Assembly: GCA_964518505.1 (NCBI GenBank)
Contig: CAZFGT010000001.1
Coordinates: forward strand, 62,001 to 126,000
Source of the DNA: DASPUH01 sp964518505
GTDB taxonomy: Bacteria; Chloroflexota; Limnocylindria; Limnocylindrales; CSP1-4
DNA length: 64,000 nt
Direction of reading: 5' to 3'
In this document: positions 1 through 7,057 of the stretch, piece after piece
Layout of the letters: each line of letters starts with the position of its first letter
Numbering within the stretch: position 1 is the stretch's first letter
The notes under the pieces: generated by a model
What the model saw: only the letters and a program-made list of their open reading frames with translations
Database searches by the model: none
What the model was told of the DNA's origin: nothing
Program-made: the position numbers and the translations under genes

Positions 1-656
1 GGGAACGGGATGCCCCACGGCGCCCCCTCACGGCTGACCGAGAAGTCCTCCAGGCCCTGGCGCATGAAGCCCAGCATCTCGTTGCGGCGGTACTCGGGCT
101 GGACCCACTCGGGATGGTCGGCGAAATAGCGCTCCAGGCGCTCCTGGTAGGCCGAGAGGCGGAAGAACCAGTTGCGCTCGGACAGCCACTGCAGCTCGAT
201 CGTGGGGTGGTTGGCGCAGTGGGTGCCGCTGGCATCCTCGACCAGCTGTGACGGCGGGATGAAGCCCTCGTTGGGGCAGTACCAGCCCTCGTACGTGCCC
301 TTGTAGAGGTCGCCGTTGGCGTAGGCCCGGCGCAGCATCTCGTGGACCGCCACCTGGTGGTCGGGATCGGTGGTCCGGATGAAGCGGTCGGGCGAGATGG
401 TCAGGGCGTCCTCGGCGGTGCGGAAGAGGGCGACCATGTCGTCCACGAAGGCCTTGGGGGTCGTGCCCCGCTCGGTGGCCGTCTGGGCGATGTTGACCGA
501 GTACTCGTCCGTGCCGGTCAGGAAGTACGTGTCGTCGCCCCGCATGCGGTGCCAGCGGGCGATGGTGTCGGCCCCCACGACCTCGAAGAGCGTATGCAGC
601 CCGGGCCGGCTGTTGGCATACGCGATGGCCGTCGTGAGGTAGAAGCGATCCGTCAT
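1..656 (-). CDS. metG: Methionyl-tRNA synthetase, N-terminal part (cut by window edge)
   Basis: Class I aminoacyl-tRNA synthetase that charges tRNA-Met in the cytoplasm. About 218 N-terminal residues are present; the KMSKS region lies outside the window. The start is ATG at 654-656, overlapping the stop of the preceding 67-aa gene by ATGA. MetRS features seen are TTAIAYAN at residues 8-15, ADTIARWHRMRG, FLTGTDEYSVNIAQ, and later WYCPNEGF and ERNWFFRLS. The oddity is the HIGH box: where families usually have P-H-I-G-H this protein reads P-G-L-H-T (about residues 18-22). Identity as MetRS rests on the surrounding conserved blocks and is fairly secure; a close paralogue is the main alternative. 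Confidence 0.85.
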   Translation of the reverse strand, partial: MTDRFYLTTAIAYANSRPGLHTLFEVVGADTIARWHRMRGDDTYFLTGTDEYSVNIAQTATERGTTPKAFVDDMVALFRTAEDALTISPDRFIRTTDPDHQVAVHEMLRRAYANGDLYKGTYEGWYCPNEGFIPPSQLVEDASGTHCANHPTIELQWLSERNWFFRLSAYQERLERYFADHPEWVQPEYRRNEMLGFMRQGLEDFSVSREGAPWGIPF

Positions 657-856
657 CCGGGCGACCAGTCGCGATAGGGACCAGTCCAGGTGATGGCCGC
701 CTCGGCTACCTCGTGGGCGGCATGGACCAGCGCCTCGCGGGGTTTGGGCTTGGGCACGTCGCCGTGCGTGATGGTGGCCGGATAGGTGATCGCGGCGACC
801 TGGTCGGCCGGCAGCAGCGCCCGCTTGCAGATGTCGCAGGTGCGCGGTCGGGGCAT
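653..856 (-). CDS. Small CxxC protein of unknown function upstream of metG
   Basis: A 67-residue protein with one CxxC pair (C-D-I-C, residues 7-10) near the N terminus, enough for half a zinc or redox site. A H-A-A-H stretch around residue 47 could supply further ligands. A TGAGG ribosome-binding site sits 8 bases before the ATG. Its stop overlaps the metG start by ATGA, so it is probably translationally coupled to metG. I do not recognise the family. The coupling and good RBS argue that it is real. Confidence 0.6.
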   Translation of the reverse strand: MPRPRTCDICKRALLPADQVAAITYPATITHGDVPKPKPREALVHAAHEVAEAAITWTGPYRDWSPG

Positions 857-908
857 CGATGGGACCTCACTGGAAGCACGAAGGCCTGGGAGCCCGATGG
901 TAGAGGCT

Positions 909-1742
909 TCAGCCGCCGGGGTGCTCGGGCGACGGGTGGTCGGCGGCCGCCGCCAGCACGGCCTTGAGCTCGAACGGCGTCAGGCCGGGGTGCTTGCTCA
1001 GGACGAGCGCGGCCAGGCCGGCCACGTGCGGGGCGGCGAAGCTGTTGCCGGTGGCCACGATCCGCCCGCCCTCGCGCCAGGCGACCGGGACGTCGACGCC
1101 CCAGGCCCCGAATTCCACCGGCGGTTCCGGGTTGTAGTAGAGCCGGAAGGGGTCGGGCACGTCGTGGGCCGCCACCGAGCAGACCGACGCGAACAGCGAC
1201 GGGTAGCTGGGGCCGGGCACGTTGTTGGCGGCGCAGACGAGCGCCGTGCGGTGGAAGTAGGCCTCGTCGGCGACCGCATGGAAGTCCCCGAACAGGGCCT
1301 CGCTCTTCGACGAGAGGCTGAGATTGGCCACGGGCACGCCGTGCTCGATGGCCCAGTCCAGGGCAGCCAGGAAGGCCGCACCCTTGCCCCGCAGGTCGGC
1401 CCCGAGCACGCGGATGGAGACCAGCTCGACCTCCGGGGCCAGGCCCACGATGATGCCGCCGCAGGCGGTGCCATGGCCGAAGAGGTCGCCCGCGTCGTCG
1501 GCCACGAGGCGCGGCTCGCCGTCGACCAGCTCCACGGCCACCGATTCCACGAGGCGGCCGGCAAGGGCCGGGTGGTCGCGTTCGAGCCCCGAGTCGATGA
1601 TGGCCACGGTGACCCCGCGGCCCGTCGCGCCCTCCCACGCCCAGGCACGATCGAGGCGTTCCAGGCTCGCGTCGCGTGCCAGCCGGGCCCGTGCCTCGAC
1701 GGCGAACGGCTCCGACCACGCGGGGAGCGCCTCTTCGGTCAC
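909..1742 (-). CDS. S8 family (subtilisin-like) serine peptidase
   Basis: A 277-residue subtilase. The catalytic triad is visible: Asp50 in AIIDSGLERDHP, His90 in GHGTACGGI and Ser234 in TGNSFAAPHVAG; the oxyanion Asn is in AANN near residue 173. Only the peptidase domain is present. There is no signal peptide, propeptide or membrane helix, so it probably acts in the cytoplasm, like the subtilases found in peptide-maturation clusters. The start is GTG at 1740-1742, overlapping the end of the GAF gene by GTGA, which places both in one operon. The substrate is unknown; the neighbouring repeat protein is a candidate by context only. Confidence 0.88.
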   Translation of the reverse strand: MTEEALPAWSEPFAVEARARLARDASLERLDRAWAWEGATGRGVTVAIIDSGLERDHPALAGRLVESVAVELVDGEPRLVADDAGDLFGHGTACGGIIVGLAPEVELVSIRVLGADLRGKGAAFLAALDWAIEHGVPVANLSLSSKSEALFGDFHAVADEAYFHRTALVCAANNVPGPSYPSLFASVCSVAAHDVPDPFRLYYNPEPPVEFGAWGVDVPVAWREGGRIVATGNSFAAPHVAGLAALVLSKHPGLTPFELKAVLAAAADHPSPEHPGG

Positions 1743-2548
1743 CTGGCCGTGCGGGACGCCCTCGCGCCGGGGCGACGCGCGGCGGAGGCATAGGCCCCCA
1801 GCGCGGCCACGATGTCCGCCGCCAGCGCCTGCTCGCGCTCGCCGATGCCCTGCAGGCCGGCGAGCCCGTCGACGAGGCGCCAGAACGGCATGTCGCCCGC
1901 GCCATCCAGGCCCTGCGTGAGATCCGCCACGAGTCGTTCGAGGCCGGCCGGGTCGAGGTCGCCGGCGTCGTCGATGCTGCGCAGCGCCTCGCGCATCAGG
2001 CTGGCCAGGTCGCGCTGCACCCGCATCGCGGCGATCGCCGCGGCCGCCTGCCCGGCGAAGACGGCCAGCAGCTCCATGTCGCGCAGCGAGAAGGTGGGGC
2101 TGCCGCGTTTGTCGAGCACCTGGAGCACGCCGACGGTCGCCGCCCGGTCGACCAGTGGCACGGCGGCGATGGAGCGCGGCACGTAACCCGTCCGCTCCGC
2201 GGCCGCGCGATCAAAGCGGGGATCGCTGGCCACGTCGCTGAGGGCCAGGGGCTGGCCGGTAGAGAAGACATAGCCGGCCAGGCCGCGGGTGGTGGGGATG
2301 GTCAGGCCGATGGCGCCTGCCCCGCGCTCGCCGGCGGCGACGCGGAACACGAGGCGGTCGGGGTCGGGCTCGAACAGGGCGATCGACGCCGCCTCGGCAT
2401 CGAAGAGCGTGGCGGTGGCATCGACGATGCTCTGCAGCAGGCGCTGCTCCGGATCACCGGTCAAGCGCTGGGCGACGCGCCCGCGCCGGGCAGCCGCGCG
2501 CAGGGCGGCGATGACGTCCTGCGCACCACGGGCGGGGGAATCAGCCAC
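1739..2548 (-). CDS. GAF domain protein
   Basis: A 269-residue protein with a GAF domain at about residues 35-180 (LLQSIVDATATLFDAEAASIALFEPD through GVLQVLDKRG and LAVFAGQAAAAIAAMRVQ), followed by a helical C-terminal segment. GAF domains bind small molecules or cyclic nucleotides, or mediate dimerisation; no output domain is seen here. The start is GTG at 2546-2548, with AGAGG 9 bases upstream. It lies 88 bp downstream of the repeat protein and overlaps the subtilase start. Given the two cNMP-binding proteins upstream, a cyclic-nucleotide ligand is possible but unproven. Confidence 0.8.
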   Translation of the reverse strand: MADSPARGAQDVIAALRAAARRGRVAQRLTGDPEQRLLQSIVDATATLFDAEAASIALFEPDPDRLVFRVAAGERGAGAIGLTIPTTRGLAGYVFSTGQPLALSDVASDPRFDRAAAERTGYVPRSIAAVPLVDRAATVGVLQVLDKRGSPTFSLRDMELLAVFAGQAAAAIAAMRVQRDLASLMREALRSIDDAGDLDPAGLERLVADLTQGLDGAGDMPFWRLVDGLAGLQGIGEREQALAADIVAALGAYASAARRPGARASRTAR

Positions 2549-2636
2549 GCCGACGTGCCTCTCGCGTCACGCCGGCTGGTGGCTGCGCGGATGGAAGGTC
2601 GTCGCGGCGCCCGTCACGGACGCCGCTCGGACCGGC

Positions 2637-3046
2637 TCATTCGCCCTTTTGGCGGAGGCTGTGGCCCTCGACGTCGTCGTCCTCGCGGAGCGACTTGCCG
2701 ATGCCCTCACGNNNNNNNNNNNNNNNNNNNNNNNNNNNNNNNNNNNNNNNNNNNNNNNNNNNNNNNNNNNNNNNNNNNNNNNNNNNNNNNNNNNNNNNNN
2801 NNNNNNNNNNNTGCTGTGGCCCTCGACGTCGTCGTCCTCGCGGAGCGACTTGCCGATGCCCTCACGACCCTTGGTGCCGCCGATGCCCTCCCGGGCCTTG
2901 GTGCCGCCACTGAAGCCTTCACGGCCTTTCACGCCACCGAAGCTATGGCCCTCGACGTCCTCGTCCTCGCGGAGCGACTTGCCGATGCCCTCACGACCCT
3001 TGGTGCCGCCGATGCCCTCAGGGCTTCTGCCTTTTGGTGCGCCCAT
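2637..3046 (-). CDS. Gly/Lys/Arg-rich tandem-repeat protein with DVEGHS motifs (interrupted by assembly gap)
   Basis: The readable N-terminal part begins at ATG 3044-3046 (AGAGG 8 bases upstream; an ATG two codons earlier is the alternative). It consists of G-G-T-K-G-R-E-G-I-G type units leading to REDEDVEGHSFGG and, 43 residues later, REDDDVEGHS. It then enters the 100-N gap. On the far side the frame resumes with REGIGKSLREDDDVEGHS and ends LRQKGE, stop TGA at 2637-2639. At least three DVEGHS copies therefore exist. The true copy number and frame across the gap are unknown, since 100 is not a multiple of three and is a conventional placeholder. The protein is hydrophilic and lacks Cys, signal peptide or membrane segments. 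Function unknown. It could be a structural or stress protein, or a multi-unit peptide precursor. Confidence 0.65.
2662..3036. repeat. Tandem repeat, 129-bp (43-codon) period
   Basis: The block beginning TGGCCCTCGACGTC (plus strand) recurs at 2662, 2817 and 2946. The last two copies are 129 bp apart and nearly identical for about 80 bp, including the stretch ending in GATGCCCTC. The first copy is cut by the N run. Shorter internal units encode G-x-K-G-R-E-G. Near-identity at DNA level suggests recent duplication or conversion and explains why assembly failed here. Confidence 0.85.
2712..2811. other. Assembly gap of 100 N
   Basis: An uninterrupted run of exactly 100 N inside the repeat protein gene. 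The round number is typical of a scaffold gap of unknown size. Both flanks carry the same repeat, so collapsed or missing repeat copies are likely. Confidence 0.99.
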
Positions 3047-3173
3047 GCTCATGACCTCTGCTACGCGCCTGGTCGGAGCCCAGGCCATGCACGCATCCTA
3101 GTGGCGCTGGCACGATCACGGAAGCGCCTTCGCGACGGCCGGGCTGTCGCGTCGCCGACACGGATGTGGTCGT

Positions 3174-3869
3174 TCAGCGTTCCGCGTGCCGCGCCAGGCG
3201 CTCCAGGCTCTCGATGACGAGCGTGTCGCGGTCGATCGTCAGGAGGCCGTCGCGCACGAGATCGGCCAGGAGGCGGTTCACCGACTGGCGCGTGCCGCCG
3301 ATCATGGCCGCCAGGTCCGACTGGGTGAACGGCCAGTCCAGGCGGATCACGCCGACCGCGCCAGGCTGGGCATCCTGGGCCAGCCGCACGAGGCGCATCG
3401 CCAGGCGGCCGGCCAGGTCAAGGAAGTACAGCTCCTCCACCTGGCCGGTGAGGCGGCGCAGCTCCGCCACCATGCCGGCCAGGAGCGCGTCGCGGAGGCT
3501 GGGCTCCTGGTCCAGGACCTCGCGGAAGACATCGCGGGGCAGGACCAGGGTCTCGGTCGCCTCGAGCGCCGTCGCGGTCGCCGACCGGGGCGCACTGTCG
3601 AGCAGGGCCAGCTCCCCGAAGAAGTCGCCCACCCGGAGCGTGGCGATGATGGCCTCGTCGCCCTCGGCGGACGGGAGCACGATCTTGACCGCCCCCTCTG
3701 CGATGATGTGCAGCGAGTCGCCGGGGTCGCCCTGGTGGAAGATGACCTCGTTGCGCCTGAACCGGCGCCGCCGCAGGACGCGCGCGAGCTGGTCGAGCTG
3801 CTGGTCCGAGACCTTGGCGAAGAGCGCGCAGGCGCGCAGGCGTTCTGCCGCAAAGCCTTCGCCGCTCAT
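3174..3869 (-). CDS. CRP/FNR family transcription regulator
   Basis: A 231-residue DNA-binding regulator. A cyclic-nucleotide-binding beta-barrel covers about residues 13-125, with the phosphate-cassette-like sequence FFGELALLDSAPRSATA. A winged helix-turn-helix of the Crp_2 type covers about 181-210 (FTQSDLAAMIGGTRQSVNRL). I chose ATG at 3867-3869 (MSGEGF) because GGAGG lies 5 bases upstream; the longer open frame has no RBS. The FGEL...PRSATA cassette retains the Arg expected for cNMP binding, so cAMP or a related ligand is plausible. It lies 22 bp downstream of the MFS-cNMP gene, probably in the same transcript. Targets are not shown by the sequence. Confidence 0.9.
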   Translation of the reverse strand: MSGEGFAAERLRACALFAKVSDQQLDQLARVLRRRRFRRNEVIFHQGDPGDSLHIIAEGAVKIVLPSAEGDEAIIATLRVGDFFGELALLDSAPRSATATALEATETLVLPRDVFREVLDQEPSLRDALLAGMVAELRRLTGQVEELYFLDLAGRLAMRLVRLAQDAQPGAVGVIRLDWPFTQSDLAAMIGGTRQSVNRLLADLVRDGLLTIDRDTLVIESLERLARHAER

Positions 3870-3891
3870 AGGGGCCTCCAGACGCCGCCGG

Positions 3892-5565
3892 TCAGTGAGC
3901 CGGCGCGGCGCTGGCGCCACGATGCAGGTCGAGGAGCCTTGACGTCAAGCCCGGACCTGAGCCGACCAGGGCCAGGAAGTCGGCGCCCTCGAGCGTGAGG
4001 AGGTCGGTGTCGACGGTCGCGGTGACCGTCGCCGACCGCGGCGCCCCTGTCAGGAGCCCGATCTCGCCGAAGAGTTCATCGGGACCCATCGTGCGCAGGT
4101 GCTCCGCCGGCCCGCCCGCGGCCAGGGTCTGCGAGACGTCGCACTGGCCGTCGACGATGAAGTACAGGCGGTCCGCCTCATCGCCCTGGCGGACGACCAC
4201 CGTCCCGGCCGGGACGTGGTCGGGCCGCAGGCGCATAGCGGCGGCCTCCAGGCGCGCCGGGGAGAGGCCGGCGAAGACGGGCAGGCTCACGAAGCGCGCA
4301 GCCGCGGGCGAGATGGTCGACTCACGGCCGGCCCCCGGGCCCAGGATGACCACGCCCGCGGCGATCGAGGCCAGGCAGGCAGCGGCGCTGGCGCCGAGCA
4401 ACAGCGGGAGGCCCAGCGGGGCGGCGGCGATGGGCAGGATGAGCGAACCGGCAGCGTACGCCCCGATGCTGATCGTCTCGATCACGCCGATGGCCCGGCC
4501 GCGGGCCGCATCGGGCACCAGCCGCTGCAGCAGGGTGAGGGACACGATGTCGACGATCGAGCTGCCCAGGCAGGCCGCCGCCAGCGCCACGGCTGCGAGG
4601 GCCAGGCTGGAGGTCAGGCCCAGCGCGGCGATGCCGATGACCATGGCCAGCCCGCCGGCCACGAGCGGCACCGCCAGGCGGCGGCGCAGGACCAGCACGC
4701 CGGCCGCGAGCGCACCGACCAACCCCCCGATCCCGATGGCCGCGTTGAGGACACCGGTGCCGGCCGCGCCCTCGCGCAGGATGTCGGTGGCGATGACGAC
4801 CGTGAGCACGCCCAGGCCGCCGAATACGAAACCGCCCACGGCACTGATCACGACGAGGCCGACCAGCGGTCGCAGCACGTCGGGGGCTGCCGCCCCCACC
4901 ACAGCCGGCGTGTCCGACTCGGCGGGCGCGGGGGCGCGTGCTGCCGCCGCGTCCTCGCGGACGTGCGTGCTGCTCGAGGGCAGGCGCCACAGCACGAACG
5001 CCACCACGGCGAAGGACGCCGCGTTGAGCAGGAACGCCAGGGTCAGGCCGCCGGTGGCCAGGATGATGGCGCCCCCGATGGCCGGGCCGACGGCGAAGGC
5101 CAGGCTGTCGAGCGAAGCCCACGCGCTGTTGGCCGGCCCCAGTTCGGTCTCGTCGCGGACCAGTCGCGGCAGGTAGGCGCCGATCGCCGGGCCGAAGAAG
5201 GCGGAGAAGCAGGTGGCCAGGATGGCCAGCCCCACGATCGGCAGGAGCGGCCCATCCACGGCCACCAGGGCCGCCATCAGCAGCATGATCGCGCCACGGG
5301 CCAGGTCGGTGCCGAGCAGGACGAGCCGGCGGTCGTACCGGTCGGCCACGATGCCCGCCGGGACGGAGAGGAAGACATAGGGCAGGACGCGCGCCGCCCC
5401 GACCACGCCGAGCAGCACGGGCGACGCGTCAGGGCGCTCGTAGACCAGGATCAGCAGGGCCACCAGGTAGAGCCAGTCGCCGATGGCCGAGACGAACTCC
5501 CCCGCCAGCAGCCGCGTCAGCGGCCCGTTGCCCAGCAGCGCGCGATACGTCCGCAGCACGTCCAC
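3892..5565 (-). CDS. MFS transporter fused to a C-terminal cyclic-nucleotide-binding domain
   Basis: About 557 residues. The first ~400 form a 12-helix major facilitator of the efflux type (opening RLLAGEFVSAIGDWLYLVALLILVY; loop motif AGIVADRYDRR). Residues ~427-545 form a CRP-like cNMP-binding domain (FGEIGLLTGAPRSATVTA, with the binding Arg). The cytosolic domain may gate transport by cNMP. Start uncertain: GTG at 5563-5565 sits just before the first helix, while an ATG at 5628 would add 21 non-membrane residues; neither has a strong RBS. Substrate unknown. The next gene encodes a CRP protein with a very similar cassette, so the fused domain may have arisen from such a neighbour. Confidence 0.88.
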   Translation of the reverse strand: MDVLRTYRALLGNGPLTRLLAGEFVSAIGDWLYLVALLILVYERPDASPVLLGVVGAARVLPYVFLSVPAGIVADRYDRRLVLLGTDLARGAIMLLMAALVAVDGPLLPIVGLAILATCFSAFFGPAIGAYLPRLVRDETELGPANSAWASLDSLAFAVGPAIGGAIILATGGLTLAFLLNAASFAVVAFVLWRLPSSSTHVREDAAAARAPAPAESDTPAVVGAAAPDVLRPLVGLVVISAVGGFVFGGLGVLTVVIATDILREGAAGTGVLNAAIGIGGLVGALAAGVLVLRRRLAVPLVAGGLAMVIGIAALGLTSSLALAAVALAAACLGSSIVDIVSLTLLQRLVPDAARGRAIGVIETISIGAYAAGSLILPIAAAPLGLPLLLGASAAACLASIAAGVVILGPGAGRESTISPAAARFVSLPVFAGLSPARLEAAAMRLRPDHVPAGTVVVRQGDEADRLYFIVDGQCDVSQTLAAGGPAEHLRTMGPDELFGEIGLLTGAPRSATVTATVDTDLLTLEGADFLALVGSGPGLTSRLLDLHRGASAAPAH

Positions 5566-5746
5566 CGCGGCACAGTAGCGCACGGGAGGGTCGCCCAAGC
5601 GACATGCGGCGCGCCATGGGGACGCCACTCCAGCAGGCTGACGAATGACCCTGCGGCCGTCGGCCAGCGGATGGCCGGGAGGGTGGGGGCGGCCCGATGC
5701 TGCGCGGCATCACGAGGTCGCTCCTGCGGCCTCCAAGGAGGACGAG

Positions 5747-6016
5747 ATGTCAGCCTACGAACGCCAACTGCTCGCCAAGTACAACCAGCACGAGCTGCTG
5801 AGTGCGGCCCACGAGGCGCACCTGGCCAAGGTCGCCCGGGACGCCCGGCCCCACACCCAGCGCGTCACGATGACGTCGCTGACCGGTCCCCTGCAGTCCG
5901 TCCTGACGTCCGCCCGGGCGTGGGTGAGCTCGCGGACCGCCGCCGCCGCCAGGGCCACCACCATCCAGCCGTCCCCCAGCGGGCGGGTCGTCCTGCGCTC
6001 GACGCATCTGCGCTAA
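5747..6016 (+). CDS. Small hypothetical protein, 89 aa
   Basis: Starts at ATG 5747 with AAGGAGG five bases upstream; the longer upstream open frame lacks such a site. The sequence is rich in Ala, His and Arg. The first third (YERQLLAKYNQHELLSAAHE) looks helical and is faintly like the basic tail of the 68-aa protein at 6778. No membrane segment, Cys or recognised motif. It stands 37 bp before the DVEGH membrane protein and is probably co-transcribed with it. Function unknown. Confidence 0.6.
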   Translation: MSAYERQLLAKYNQHELLSAAHEAHLAKVARDARPHTQRVTMTSLTGPLQSVLTSARAWVSSRTAAAARATTIQPSPSGRVVLRSTHLR

Positions 6017-6053
6017 GTCATTCGCAGCCCGCAAGGGAGAAGGAGCCACCGCC

Positions 6054-6635
6054 ATGGTCATCGAGGAACCCACCTACCGTCTGGAGCTCGATCCGGGCTG
6101 GGTCGCCATCGCCGAGCCGCTCGATGCGGAGTCGACGGAGACGCTCAGCCGCCGCTTCAGCGACGCGACGCCCGGCCGCGTGGCCGTCCAGGTCGCACCG
6201 ACCGACACCTACGACGTCAGCGGCCACGGCGCCCGGGGCGCCACGCTCGACGTGGTCCTGACCATCGGCGACGACGTCGAAGGCCACGCCTTCAGCCTGC
6301 GCTTCCCGACGCCCCAGGACGCCGAGCGGATGCGGACCCGCCTCGCCGCCGGCGGATTGCTCGTGGCGGCGCTCACGGTCGCCTCGATCGGCGTCGGCAG
6401 CCAGCTGGCTGCCCCGCACGTCGGTGCCCCGGCCGTGGCGGCGCCTGCCGCAGCCGCCCCCTTCGTCAACCGCGGCCTGAACGCCGACATCCGCTCCGGC
6501 GACATCGTCGTCGAGGAGGCCGCCCCTCCAGCCCCGTTCGTCAACCGCGGCCTCAACGCCGACGTCCGCTCCGGCGACCTCGTCCAGGAAGAGTCCGGCA
6601 CCACGCCGGCCGTCCACGGCGAGCAGAAGAACTAG
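6054..6635 (+). CDS. Single-pass membrane protein with DVEGHAF motif and duplicated C-terminal segment
   Basis: A 193-residue protein. Residues 1-95 form a soluble region carrying G-D-D-V-E-G-H-A-F at 72-80. Residues about 97-119 form one hydrophobic helix preceded by Arg-rich sequence (ERMRTRL), so the N terminus is predicted inside. The remainder is an Ala/Pro linker and two near-identical 20-residue segments (APFVNRGLNAD-I/V-RSGD at about 136-150 and 161-175), predicted outside. AGGAG lies 8 bases before the ATG. A weak inverted repeat (6641-6647/6656-6662) follows the stop. I do not recognise the family. The DVEGH motif links it to the genes at 2637 and 6778. Confidence 0.7.
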   Translation: MVIEEPTYRLELDPGWVAIAEPLDAESTETLSRRFSDATPGRVAVQVAPTDTYDVSGHGARGATLDVVLTIGDDVEGHAFSLRFPTPQDAERMRTRLAAGGLLVAALTVASIGVGSQLAAPHVGAPAVAAPAAAAPFVNRGLNADIRSGDIVVEEAAPPAPFVNRGLNADVRSGDLVQEESGTTPAVHGEQKN

Positions 6636-6777
6636 CCCGGCGGTGTCGGCAGGATGACACCGGGGCTGTCACGGGGATCCGTTGACGCGGCCCCGTTCGC
6701 GGCCCACTCTACGTCCATCGCCCGGACCGGCAGCTGGTTGACGGGCACACAGCACAGCACAGACTGAGAGGTCCGAC

Positions 6778-6984
6778 ATGGCGACGAAGAAGAAGCCCGC
6801 GGCGCCCGAAGGGGTCAATCCCAAGGTCCGCAACGCCGGCGAGGAAGACGTGGAAGGCCACAGCTTCCTGATCCATCCCAGCACCAGCCAGGAGCTGGCG
6901 CGCTACAAGAGCGCGGACCTGGAGCGGCAGGCGCGTCAGCGCCAGCTGGCCAAGGAAGCGCGCCCCAACAAGAACAGCCGCTGA
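6778..6984 (+). CDS. Small DVEGHSF-motif protein, 68 aa
   Basis: Opens with a Lys-rich leader (MATKKKPAAPEG), then G-E-E-D-V-E-G-H-S-F at residues 21-30, then a charged helical tail (SADLERQARQRQLAKEARP). AGAGG is six bases before the ATG. It is the simplest member of the local DVEGH set, with one motif copy and no membrane segment or Cys. My recollection is that short acidic D/E-V-E-G/A-H motifs recur in small uncharacterised proteins of high-GC bacteria, but I cannot name a family. A strong hairpin follows at 7023-7050. Confidence 0.7.
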   Translation: MATKKKPAAPEGVNPKVRNAGEEDVEGHSFLIHPSTSQELARYKSADLERQARQRQLAKEARPNKNSR

Positions 6985-7022
6985 TCGGCCGGCCCAGACG
7001 GGCTGACGGTACGCTACCTCCT

Positions 7023-7050
7023 ACGACCGGGCTCGCACGGGCCCGGTCGT
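7023..7050. terminator. Bidirectional hairpin between convergent genes
   Basis: Perfect 10-bp arms ACGACCGGGC / GCCCGGTCGT with an 8-base loop, followed on the plus strand by TTCCCTGTCT. It lies 38 bp after the stop of the 68-aa gene and 7 bp from the stop of the convergent gene, as expected for a shared terminator. Confidence 0.7.
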
Positions 7051-7057
7051 TCCCTGT

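Noticed and set aside
2662..3036. Repeats considered as a CRISPR array
   Set aside because: Repeats are 129 bp apart, in frame and coding; there are no unique spacers of 30-40 bp and no cas genes.
4099..6261. 720-codon plus-strand frame antisense to the MFS gene
   Set aside because: Composition is Gln/Arg/Gly shadow; it ignores the strong RBS-started genes at 5747 and 6054.
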